Translations under genes and position numbers: made by a program | Origin: RGIG6353 sp045653035 | GTDB taxonomy: Bacteria; Bacillota; Clostridia; Oscillospirales; SIG627 | Assembly (NCBI GenBank): GCA_045653035.1 | Contig: JAZOLO010000006.1 | Location: 24,593-88,592, forward strand | Length of the DNA: 64,000 bases | Reading direction: 5' to 3' | In this document: positions 8,400-15,629 of the stretch, piece after piece | Position numbering within the stretch: the stretch's first letter is position 1 | How the letters are laid out: every line of letters starts with the position of its first letter | Notes under the pieces: generated by a model | Seen by the model: only the letters and a program-made list of their open reading frames with translations | Database searches by the model: none | Told to the model about the DNA's origin: nothing

Positions 8400-8705
8400 A
8401 AGAGAGATAAAGTGGCGTTCAGTTAGGGATGAATTGGTTTTAGAACGCTCTTTTCGGTTAATACTTCACAAAAAAAATTCCGTAATACGTCAAGTATTAC
8501 GGATTTTTTTGTGTTTTGTCTTAACACAAAAATATCTGTTCTAAAACTGCTTTGCACCCAAAAATTCACAAGTTCGGATGGAGAACAAGGCGAAAATGCG
8601 AAGTAATCCTTTACGGATTACAAGCGTTTTTAACGCAGTTATACGCCGAAATCGTGAATTTTGGGCAAATAATCCCTATGTGAACGCCGCTAAAGAGCTC
8701 TCTTT
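8400..8705. repeat. large branched palindromic element (three-way-junction shape)
   Basis: Outer arms 8400-8430 and 8671-8705 are complementary (shared core GCGTTCA/TGAACGC plus AGAGAG/CTCTCT and TTAGGGAT/ATCCCTA). Inside are two further arms. Arm 1 runs from GTTTTAGAAC (8437-8446) to GTTCTAAAAC (8538-8547) and encloses a hairpin built on CCGTAATAC/GTATTACGG. Arm 2 runs from CCCAAAAATTCAC (about 8558) to GTGAATTTTGGG (about 8665) and contains GAAGTAATCC-TTTAC-GGATTAC. Arm 2 resembles an arm of the element at 50403-50680. No ORF is convincing here. The 8394-8859 spacer otherwise holds AT-rich sequence. Confidence 0.75.
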
Positions 8706-8793
8706 ATTTTTGTTAATTGAAAATAAAAAGTGGAAAATTAAGAAAAATTTCCTGTAAAAAATCATGACATCATGACATTATGAGACCAAAATC

Positions 8794-8850
8794 ATAATAG
8801 TTTTCGTGGAAATAAAAAGGGGGAGTGCTTTTTACAAAAGCATTCCCCTT
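8794..8850. repeat. conserved hairpin shared with 49275-49332
   Basis: ATAATAGTTTTCGTGG is followed by a hairpin with arms GGGGGAGTGCTTTT and AAAAGCATTCCCC. The same two parts occur in the same order at 49275-49332, again just downstream of a minus-strand gene. It may terminate the minus-strand oxidoreductase, but the T tract is weak. Confidence 0.6.
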
Positions 8851-8859
8851 TGGAATTTT

Positions 8860-10137
8860 TTAGTCATTGAAAATAGGCGTGTCGGGATCGTCAACGATAA
8901 CGTCAAGTGAGTATTTTCCGGTGAAGGGATCATCTCGTCTGAACCATCTGCCTCTTGTGAAGTCAGGAAATTCAACAGGCTGTGAGCCCTTGTTTATTGA
9001 AGCCTCTGAAAGAGGACCGATAGCAAGGAGCGTTGCAGTGTCGTAAGCATCAATGGGTGTTGTAGTTCCTGCCTTAACGCTTTCTACAAATGCTCTCACA
9101 ACAAGCCAGTCCATACCGCCGTGACCGCCCTTTTCGCCTGCCTTTACGTACTCGCGGTGAAGGGGATGGTCGTACTTTTCATACATTTCCTCCTTGTTGT
9201 CGAAGGTCTTGCCCTCGGGCATACCTTCAAGGAAGAAAGTAAATCTTCCTGCTCCGCTTTCTTCGCACATGCCCTTTGTTCCTCTTATGGTGAACTCACG
9301 GCTGTAGAAGGCACGGGGGAGAGTAGTGTCAAGGGTAATTCTTACAGTCTCACCGTTTGCACAGGTGATGATTGTGTCAACAATGTCACCCTGCTTAAAG
9401 TGCTCTCCCGCAAAGGGGTGAGTGTCGGGCACATGATCCTTCATGTAGGTCTCAATGCCTTTTGCTTTTGATGCAACAGAAACAAGTGATAGAAAGCGGT
9501 TTCCGCGGTTAATACCGAGACACTTTGAAATAGGGCCAAGCTCATGAGTAGGATAATTTTCAAGGCATCTGTTCTTATACTCTGCAAGACGGTAGTGGTC
9601 AGTAATGATTTTATCATCTCTTTTAACGAAAAATTCACATTCGTTGAGGTAGTGATGATAAGCGCCGTCTGCATGAACGATTTCGCCAAAAAGCCCCTCC
9701 TTAACCATACGGAGAGCCATCATTTCGTTTCGTCCGTAGCAACAGTTTTCAAGCAACATAACGGGCACACGAGTGTTTTCGTATGCCTCTACAAGCTCGT
9801 AGCACTCGGAGATATCAAATGCACAGCCAACCTCGATGGCAGTATATTTTCCGGCATACATTGATTCAATAGCAAGCTTTATTCTTGAATTCCAGCCTGT
9901 CATAATAAAGACAGCATCAATTTCTTCTATCTTAAGAACTTCTTTGTAGTCGGTGGTACAAAAGGGCTCGGGGCGTCCCTTTGATATAAGCATATTCTTT
10001 GTCTTTTCTATTTTTGCAGGGTTAAGGTCGCATATTGCCACAACCTCAACGTCACTCATTTCGGATACGCAAGGCTCCATAACGTAATAACCACGTCTTC
10101 CAAGACCTATGTAACCAATTTTAATTTTTTCCTTCAT
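8860..10137 (-). CDS. Gfo/Idh/MocA family oxidoreductase, GH109-like
   Basis: A 425-residue NAD(P)-dependent enzyme. The N-terminal Rossmann motif reads IGYIGLGRRGYYV, and EVGCAFDISECYELVEAYE with MLLENCCYGRNEMMAL resembles the glycoside hydrolase 109 branch, where the NAD cofactor supports an oxidation-elimination cleavage of sugars. YPTHELGPISKCLGINRG is also typical of that branch. Its substrate is likely a glycoside or inositol-type compound. The start is supported by AGGAGA upstream. It is divergent from an AraC regulator with a short shared control region, so that regulator probably controls it (inference from context). Confidence 0.85.
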   Translation of the reverse strand: MKEKIKIGYIGLGRRGYYVMEPCVSEMSDVEVVAICDLNPAKIEKTKNMLISKGRPEPFCTTDYKEVLKIEEIDAVFIMTGWNSRIKLAIESMYAGKYTAIEVGCAFDISECYELVEAYENTRVPVMLLENCCYGRNEMMALRMVKEGLFGEIVHADGAYHHYLNECEFFVKRDDKIITDHYRLAEYKNRCLENYPTHELGPISKCLGINRGNRFLSLVSVASKAKGIETYMKDHVPDTHPFAGEHFKQGDIVDTIITCANGETVRITLDTTLPRAFYSREFTIRGTKGMCEESGAGRFTFFLEGMPEGKTFDNKEEMYEKYDHPLHREYVKAGEKGGHGGMDWLVVRAFVESVKAGTTTPIDAYDTATLLAIGPLSEASINKGSQPVEFPDFTRGRWFRRDDPFTGKYSLDVIVDDPDTPIFND

Positions 10138-10158
10138 AAAGCTTCTCCTAATTTTCTA

Positions 10159-10187
10159 TTGACATATTTTAATCTTGTATTTATAAT
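10159..10187 (+). promoter_or_regulatory. consensus promoter toward the AraC regulator
   Basis: TTGACA (10159-10164) and TATAAT (10182-10187) with a 17-base spacer give a perfect consensus reading rightward into the regulator gene; the transcript would have a leader of about 75 bases. Confidence 0.8.
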
Positions 10188-10271
10188 TATAGCGAATACA
10201 AAACGTAAGTCAATGGGTTTTAAGGTATATTATTTACGATTTTGGGCATTTGTTGAATTTAGGGGTTTAAT

Positions 10272-11075
10272 ATGAGAAAAAAGATAAAAAGCTTCGAGGT
10301 GGTATTCCCTTTTAAAATAAAAAAAGTTAATACAGCATATGAATTCAAGTGGGACAGTAGCTTTGATTTTGCAGGAGAATCTCATAACAGCTGGGAGTTT
10401 GTTTACGTTATCGATGGTGAGGTTGAGGTAGTTGAGGAGCAGAAGGTATATCGTCTTTGTTCGGGCAACTTTATTGCTCATGCACCTATGGAATTTCACA
10501 GAATAAAAAGCAGCGGCGGAACAAGCCCTCATTTGTTTGTCTTTTCTTTTGTTCATTCGGGAAGGATGCCCCAGCGCATCGGGGACGGTATGTTCTTCTT
10601 TTCTCCCGAAGAAACAGATGAATACACCGATATTATGAGAGGTATGATAAAAGCACTTTATGAATACGAAACGGATATCGGCTGTGAAAACGCACTTCTG
10701 CTTGAAGCTTTTATAATAAAGCTTTTACGCCGTCACTCACCTCACGACGTTTTTGCCGACTCAAAGTCGGCGACGAATTACAGACGCATTATCGAGATAA
10801 TGCAAAAGGGGCTTTATGAAAACCTTTCCCTTGAAGAAATATCGCAAAAGAGCGCCATGAGCATCAGTACCATGAAATCTCTTTTCAGAACCTTTGCGGG
10901 TATCGGTCCTAAAACCTATTATTCCAACATGAGAGCCGCCGAGGCAATGAAGCTTTTGGAAAGCGGAAAAAGCGTTGAGGAAACCTCGGATATACTCAAC
11001 TTTTCATCTGTGAGCTATTTTTCTTTCTTTTATAAAAAGCGTTTCGGCGAACCGCCGTCAGCCCATAAAAAATAA
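10272..11075 (+). CDS. AraC family transcriptional regulator
   Basis: The 267-residue protein has an N-terminal cupin-like sensor domain (SWEFVYVIDGEVEVVEEQKV, then the His-containing APMEFHRIK) and a C-terminal double helix-turn-helix (LSLEEISQKSAMSISTMKSL and VEETSDILNFSSVSYFSFFY, ending KKRFGEPPSA). This is the normal AraC layout for sugar-responsive activators. It is divergently placed from the Gfo/Idh/MocA gene, the likely target. The stop codon lies inside the left arm of the downstream terminator. Confidence 0.9.
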   Translation: MRKKIKSFEVVFPFKIKKVNTAYEFKWDSSFDFAGESHNSWEFVYVIDGEVEVVEEQKVYRLCSGNFIAHAPMEFHRIKSSGGTSPHLFVFSFVHSGRMPQRIGDGMFFFSPEETDEYTDIMRGMIKALYEYETDIGCENALLLEAFIIKLLRRHSPHDVFADSKSATNYRRIIEIMQKGLYENLSLEEISQKSAMSISTMKSLFRTFAGIGPKTYYSNMRAAEAMKLLESGKSVEETSDILNFSSVSYFSFFYKKRFGEPPSAHKK

Positions 11076-11105
11076 CGAGGAGCGATGCTTCTCGTTATTT
11101 TTTAT
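11071..11105 (+). terminator. intrinsic terminator after the AraC gene
   Basis: AATAACGAG and CTCGTTATT form a hairpin followed by TTTTTTA. The remaining spacer to 11207 contains several short hairpin-like words (TTGCATCGCAA, TTCGTGAGCGTAGGCGAA) but no gene. Confidence 0.8.
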
Positions 11106-11207
11106 TTACTAGGAAATTGCATCGCAATTGCTTGTAACAAATAAAGTCTACCTATTAAATTCGTGAGCGTAGGCGAACTTTACAATCAGTTGCCGAAGGG
11201 ACCTTTT

Positions 11208-12332
11208 TTATTTAAATGACTGACTCTGATTTAAGATAAGTGCACTGTAAAGGAATAATACGTCGGCATTCTCGAAGTCCTCGGGGGTAATGAAGGCACC
11301 GATAAAGTGAGAGAATATATAACGTATGTCGATAAGGATAATCTCGGAGTATTCCTCTATCATAAGGGGTGCAAGACTGCTGGTATAGGAGTCACGGAAA
11401 ATAATAAGCGTATCCCCTGAGGTGTTCTCGGGATTTTTTATTCTCATAAGGTTAACAGCACCCGATAAGAACATTTCGTAAGGGTCCTTTGAAGTGAGCT
11501 TTTCCATGTTATAAACAGGCTCAGGCTTTATATTTTCAAGAACACCGTCTGTGCCCTCATAGTTGTAGACAAGAGCGTTTTCTATTCTGTCGTTTGTAAG
11601 ATAGGTTATCTTGTCGGGAGGGAGGGGGAGTGATGACTGACCGTAGTAAACTCCGTAAAAGGGAGTATCAAGTGTAATTTTTTCATATTCGGCAGTGCTT
11701 TCTTTGCCCATTGAGGTAAGAAGCTTGTCGGCAACGTCAAGAATTTTATCCTGAGTCCAATGTGTGTCGGTCTTGTAGTAATCGGTGTAGTCAAGAAGGG
11801 GGTAAATGTCGATATATTCCGCAAAATTCACCTTATCCTTTATTTTATCTGCAAGTGCATTGTAGTCGATAGAGGGATATGACCCTTTATCTGCAAGGGT
11901 GTGATTTTTGTCGGGGATAATCGAGAGGTAAACCTTGTCGGTCTTGTCTTTTACGTAGGTGTCAAAAAGATACTGAAGCTTCTTTACGGCGTTTTCAAGA
12001 GAGACCTCGGAAATCTCATTTTCTATCTTGGAGGCGTAGCCATCGTGGATATAAATGTCATTGTTATCCTTTTGTGCAAAAACGTAGAATTTCGAGATGG
12101 CCTTGAGCGTACGGAAGGCATCACGCATAGGAAATTGGTCGGTAGCGTAGTCCTCAAAATCTTTTGTAAAGTTACCCGACAGAATACTGTCAACTGTAAC
12201 CTTGGGAAACTCCGCAAGCTTTCGCCTTTCGCTGTCCGACATTTCATCCGGCTCTTTAAGCCATGCCCATATAGACAAACCAAAGAGTGTAACAATGATG
12301 AGAAGGGAAGATAAAACGTATTTAATTTTCAT
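11208..12332 (-). CDS. DHHW family membrane-anchored protein (AlgX/AlgJ-like)
   Basis: 374 residues with an N-terminal signal anchor (YVLSSLLIIVTLFGLSIWAW) and an exported SGNH-like domain containing TDTHWT, the DHHW-type motif. Such proteins work with MBOAT acyltransferases to move acetyl groups onto extracellular polymers. It starts 12 bases after the MBOAT gene, so the two form a secretion-linked O-acylation pair. Later segments include LIIFRDSYTSSLAPLM, matching the catalytic Ser region seen in this family. The polymer substrate (teichoic acid, exopolysaccharide or peptidoglycan) is unknown. Confidence 0.85.
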   Translation of the reverse strand: MKIKYVLSSLLIIVTLFGLSIWAWLKEPDEMSDSERRKLAEFPKVTVDSILSGNFTKDFEDYATDQFPMRDAFRTLKAISKFYVFAQKDNNDIYIHDGYASKIENEISEVSLENAVKKLQYLFDTYVKDKTDKVYLSIIPDKNHTLADKGSYPSIDYNALADKIKDKVNFAEYIDIYPLLDYTDYYKTDTHWTQDKILDVADKLLTSMGKESTAEYEKITLDTPFYGVYYGQSSLPLPPDKITYLTNDRIENALVYNYEGTDGVLENIKPEPVYNMEKLTSKDPYEMFLSGAVNLMRIKNPENTSGDTLIIFRDSYTSSLAPLMIEEYSEIILIDIRYIFSHFIGAFITPEDFENADVLFLYSALILNQSQSFK

Positions 12333-12344
12333 ATTATTACCTCC

Positions 12345-13742
12345 TTAAAATCTGAAATACAGGAACGGGTTATATGAGCCGTCAACGAGATATGCTGTAC
12401 AAACAAGAAGAAGTGCTACCACAAAAAGGGGCTCTATTACCGAAAGCACAGAACTAGCCTTTGACTCTGAAAGCTTTGTATAAAGCTTTTTCGGGAGGGG
12501 AGTGGAGCCAATGATACCGAGAGCAAATATAAGAGCGTTGGTGGAAAGCTGATAGAGGGCTGTGTCGTTTACAAAAGTGTGTCCGCCAAAGCCGAAAAGT
12601 CCGAGAATGTCCCTTCCTGCCGTTGCCATGTCGGGGGCATTGAATACCACGAAGCCGAGAATTACGAAAAGCATGGTGTAAAGGTGAGCAAGGATTGCAT
12701 TTTTTTCGATAATGCGTTTTACGAAGAACTTTTCTCCGATAAGGAGTGCTGCATAAATGAGCCCCCACACAACGAAATTCCATGCCGCACCGTGCCAAAG
12801 ACCCGTCAGCATCCACACAACGAGAGTATTTAAAAGCCAACGGCGAGTCTTTACTCTGTTACCGCCGAGAGGAATATAAACATAGTCTCTGAACCAAGAG
12901 CCAAGTGACATGTGCCAACGTCTCCAAAACTCGCTGATGCTCTTTGAAATATAGGGATAGTTGAAGTTTTCAATAAAGTTGAAGCCGAATATTTTGCCAA
13001 GACCTATTGCCATATCGCTGTATCCCGAAAAGTCGAAATAAACGTGTATCCCGAAGGCTATGGCGTATATCCAGAAAAAGAGAACCGATTTATCTGAAGT
13101 AGCACGGAAAAGGTCACACACCTCACCCATAATATTCGCCACAAGCACCTTCTTTGAAAGTCCCATAACGAACCGTCTTGCACCGAGGTAGAAGTTTTTG
13201 AAGGAATGCTCACGATATTCAAGCTCACGGCACACGTCAACGTATCTCACAATAGGACCTGCAATAAGCTGAGGGAAAAGTGCTACGTAGGTTGCAAAGT
13301 TTATAATATTTTTCTGATAAGGAACGTTTCCGCGGTAAACGTCGATGGTATAGCTGAGTATCTGGAAGGTGTAGAAGCTGATACCGATGGGGAGTGCTAT
13401 TTTAAGAAAAGGCACAGAAAGCCCCGTTACCGCATTGAAGTTATAAATAAAGAAGTCGGCATATTTGAAAAAGCCAAGGAGAATAATACTTGATATAACA
13501 GAGAGTGAAAGCCAGAGCCTTTTCATTTTTTTAGTTTTTGACTTGTCGATAGCCATACCTAGGAAAAAGCCTAGGAGAATTGATGCTATCATCAAGAATA
13601 CGTATTTTGGCTCACCCCAGCCGTAGAATATAAGACTTGCCGCAAGAAGCACGGCATTTTTCAAAAGCTTTGGTGATAGAAAATATATTATTAAAACAAT
13701 GGGTAAAAAATAAAAGAGAAAGGGAATACCTGAAAAAAGCAT
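12345..13742 (-). CDS. MBOAT family O-acyltransferase (AlgI/DltB-like)
   Basis: This 465-residue polytopic protein opens with MLFSGIPFLFYFLPIVLIIYF and contains the family landmarks YFDFSGYSDMAIGLGKIFGFNF and EFWRRWHMSLGSWFRDYVYIPLGG (given here as separate known blocks), plus the putative active-site His in LTGLWHGAAWNFVVWG. It imports acyl groups across the membrane for transfer by the DHHW partner encoded immediately downstream. The MBOAT-DHHW pair is common in Clostridia. A terminator separates it from the sigma factor operon upstream, so it may have its own promoter. Confidence 0.92.
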   Translation of the reverse strand: MLFSGIPFLFYFLPIVLIIYFLSPKLLKNAVLLAASLIFYGWGEPKYVFLMIASILLGFFLGMAIDKSKTKKMKRLWLSLSVISSIILLGFFKYADFFIYNFNAVTGLSVPFLKIALPIGISFYTFQILSYTIDVYRGNVPYQKNIINFATYVALFPQLIAGPIVRYVDVCRELEYREHSFKNFYLGARRFVMGLSKKVLVANIMGEVCDLFRATSDKSVLFFWIYAIAFGIHVYFDFSGYSDMAIGLGKIFGFNFIENFNYPYISKSISEFWRRWHMSLGSWFRDYVYIPLGGNRVKTRRWLLNTLVVWMLTGLWHGAAWNFVVWGLIYAALLIGEKFFVKRIIEKNAILAHLYTMLFVILGFVVFNAPDMATAGRDILGLFGFGGHTFVNDTALYQLSTNALIFALGIIGSTPLPKKLYTKLSESKASSVLSVIEPLFVVALLLVCTAYLVDGSYNPFLYFRF

Positions 13743-13765
13743 TGAGTCACCGCCTTTTATGGATT

Positions 13766-13810
13766 AAAAAAGCAGAATGCTCATGCAGATTAACTGCAGG
13801 GGCATTCTGC
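13766..13810 (-). terminator. intrinsic terminator after the DUF4358 gene
   Basis: Reading leftward, GCAGAATGC and GCATTCTGC form the stem, with an inner TGCAG/CTGCA stem, then TTTTTTAAT. It separates the sigma-factor operon from the MBOAT gene. Confidence 0.75.
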
Positions 13811-13823
13811 ATTAAAAAACTTT

Positions 13824-14411
13824 TTAGTTTTTCTTTGCTTCAAAAGTAACTTCGCCTACAACCTCTGCGAAAGCATCAACGAAGGGGTCGATGGCAATTT
13901 CCATTGAGGAGTCAATCATAACGAGCATAACTGTGTTACCTGATGCAACTGTTCTGATAAGGTCTGCTTCAACGCACATCCACTTTCTCTGGTCGATGCC
14001 GTTCATCATGAGAGTAGCAACTGCATCGGGATCATTTCCTTCCGCAACGCTTACAAGAACGAGAGAATAAGCCTGAGAGCCCATCATAGACTCGGAAACA
14101 ACAACGGAGCTTATGCCTTCATTATCTTCAAGACCTGTGTAGTACTGGTATGAGTCAGCGTTGATCATTTCTGCGGGAATGTTGCCTGTCATGAAAGGCA
14201 TTGGGTGCTTTTCGTAGATAGCGTTAACTGCTGCTTCAAGCTCTTCTGTGGTGAGCACCTTAACGGACTCTTCTACGGGAGCATCTTCGCCGTTTTGGTT
14301 GTTTTCAACGTTTTCTTTGTTGTCTTCTGCTACGTCGTCCTTTGTGGTACAAGCGGTGAATACAAGGGTAAATGCGAGTACGAGTGCGAGTGCGAGAATA
14401 AGCTTTTTCAT
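13824..14411 (-). CDS. DUF4358 domain lipoprotein
   Basis: 195 residues with a lipoprotein signal (LALALVLAFTLVFTACTT; Cys about residue 21), an acidic linker, and a DUF4358 domain (EELEAAVNAIYEKHPMPFMT at its start). The family is widespread in Clostridia, often near MBOAT/DHHW genes, and has no assigned function. It follows the anti-sigma gene by 23 bases, so it is probably co-expressed with the ECF sigma factor. Confidence 0.8.
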   Translation of the reverse strand: MKKLILALALVLAFTLVFTACTTKDDVAEDNKENVENNQNGEDAPVEESVKVLTTEELEAAVNAIYEKHPMPFMTGNIPAEMINADSYQYYTGLEDNEGISSVVVSESMMGSQAYSLVLVSVAEGNDPDAVATLMMNGIDQRKWMCVEADLIRTVASGNTVMLVMIDSSMEIAIDPFVDAFAEVVGEVTFEAKKN

Positions 14412-14434
14412 TTTTCTTTTTTCCTTTCGGTTTT

Positions 14435-14965
14435 TTAATTTGCTTTTTTTATGAAGAAACCATTTGTTTCATCTTTGGAAATACAATATGTGATTTTTTC
14501 CTTTTTGCTTTTGATATTGAGGGTATATTCCTTGCTGTTTTCATTTGTTGACACCGACCAGAAGAAGTCGGTATCGTTTTCTATTTCTGTCTTTTGTCCC
14601 ATATCCTTGCCGTCAATCACGATAAATCCTTCCGAAACGCTAACCTCGGCTTTAGTATCGGTGGTAAGCGTCAGCGGAACGAGCACTTCGCTTGTAACAG
14701 TTCGGGCATACTGGCTCACCGCCATTTCAGCAACAGCAACGGAGTCGTTTTTTAGTGCATCGGAGTTATAGTAAAGTGCTATGCTTGACGTAGGATAGAA
14801 GGTAAAGACAAGAACAAACACCGCACATAGTGCGGCAACGCCGTAGCAGATACCCGCATTTATACGAAATTTCTTTTGTTCCTTTTCCCTTTCGTTTATA
14901 ATACGTGCTTTCAGCGTGCTTGGTGCGGCAATTTTTCGGTATGCATCAATTTCCTTTTGATTCAC
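14435..14965 (-). CDS. probable anti-sigma factor, single-pass membrane protein
   Basis: The 176 residues begin with a short cytoplasmic segment (NQKEIDAYRKIAAPSTLKAR) followed by a charged stretch, one membrane helix (INAGICYGVAALCAVFVLVF) and an extracellular domain. Position directly downstream of an ECF sigma gene (17-base gap) and this topology fit an anti-sigma factor; there is no zinc-binding HxxxCxxC motif, so it is not of the ZAS class. I recognise no other family. Confidence 0.65.
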   Translation of the reverse strand: MNQKEIDAYRKIAAPSTLKARIINEREKEQKKFRINAGICYGVAALCAVFVLVFTFYPTSSIALYYNSDALKNDSVAVAEMAVSQYARTVTSEVLVPLTLTTDTKAEVSVSEGFIVIDGKDMGQKTEIENDTDFFWSVSTNENSKEYTLNIKSKKEKITYCISKDETNGFFIKKAN

Positions 14966-14982
14966 CGCAAAACACCTCTTTT

Positions 14983-15459
14983 CTATCCCTCGCTTGGGAA
15001 ATCCATTTTTAATTTTTCTCTTGCGCGTGACAGTCTCATTTTAACGGCGGAAACCGAAATTCTCAGAATCCTTGCCGTTTCTTCAACGGAATATCCTTCA
15101 TAGTAATGTAACAGTATCGGCGTTTTGTAAATATCCTCAAGCTCAAGCACCTGTCTTGTTATATCACCGCTTCCCGCCTCTTCAAAGACGGTGAGCGCTT
15201 CTTCAAGAGGGGCGTGGCTTCTTATTTTCCGCCGTCTTGCCATATCGTGGCAGAGATTTACGGTAACTCTTATAAACCAAGCCTTTTCATGCTCCTCCGA
15301 GAAGAAATGAAAAACAGAGTTCATGTACTTTATAAATACATCGTGAACCGCATCCTCCGCATCCTCTTTGTTCAGAAGGTGGGAGAGGGCAATTCTGTAT
15401 AGCATGTTGGAGTACTTACTGTAAACGGCTTCAAACTGTCCCAAATCGGAACGGCTCAT
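14983..15459 (-). CDS. ECF-type RNA polymerase sigma factor
   Basis: A 158-residue two-domain sigma factor. Region 2 is visible as YRIALSHLLNKEDAEDAVHD and KAWFIRVTVNLCHDMARRRK, and region 4 as YEGYSVEETARILRISVSAV followed by KMRLSRAREKL. It has no regions 1 or 3, as expected for ECF sigmas. AGGAGG precedes its start. It is the first gene of a three-gene operon with the putative anti-sigma factor and a DUF4358 lipoprotein, suggesting a cell-envelope stress response (inference). Confidence 0.92.
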   Translation of the reverse strand: MSRSDLGQFEAVYSKYSNMLYRIALSHLLNKEDAEDAVHDVFIKYMNSVFHFFSEEHEKAWFIRVTVNLCHDMARRRKIRSHAPLEEALTVFEEAGSGDITRQVLELEDIYKTPILLHYYEGYSVEETARILRISVSAVKMRLSRAREKLKMDFPSEG

Positions 15460-15566
15460 TTGTACCTCCTAACCTTAATACGAATGAGAATGCAAAAAGG
15501 TCACAAATTTTTCAAAAATATTTTACCATATTTTTCTTATTTTGGCAAGTACCATTATGGTTTGTC

Positions 15567-15595
15567 TTGAAAGTCTAAAAAAACTGTGATAAAAT
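15567..15595 (+). promoter_or_regulatory. promoter of copA
   Basis: TTGAAA (15567-15572), 17-base spacer, TAAAAT (15590-15595), 35 bases before the copA start. No clear CsoR or CopY operator palindrome is seen. Confidence 0.65.
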
Positions 15596-15629
15596 TAAAA
15601 TATAAATAGATTTATTTAAAGGGTGTATA

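Noticed and set aside
8326..8544. 72-codon plus-strand ORF overlapping the ACT gene end
   Set aside because: It runs out of frame through the ACT gene into the palindrome, with no ribosome site.
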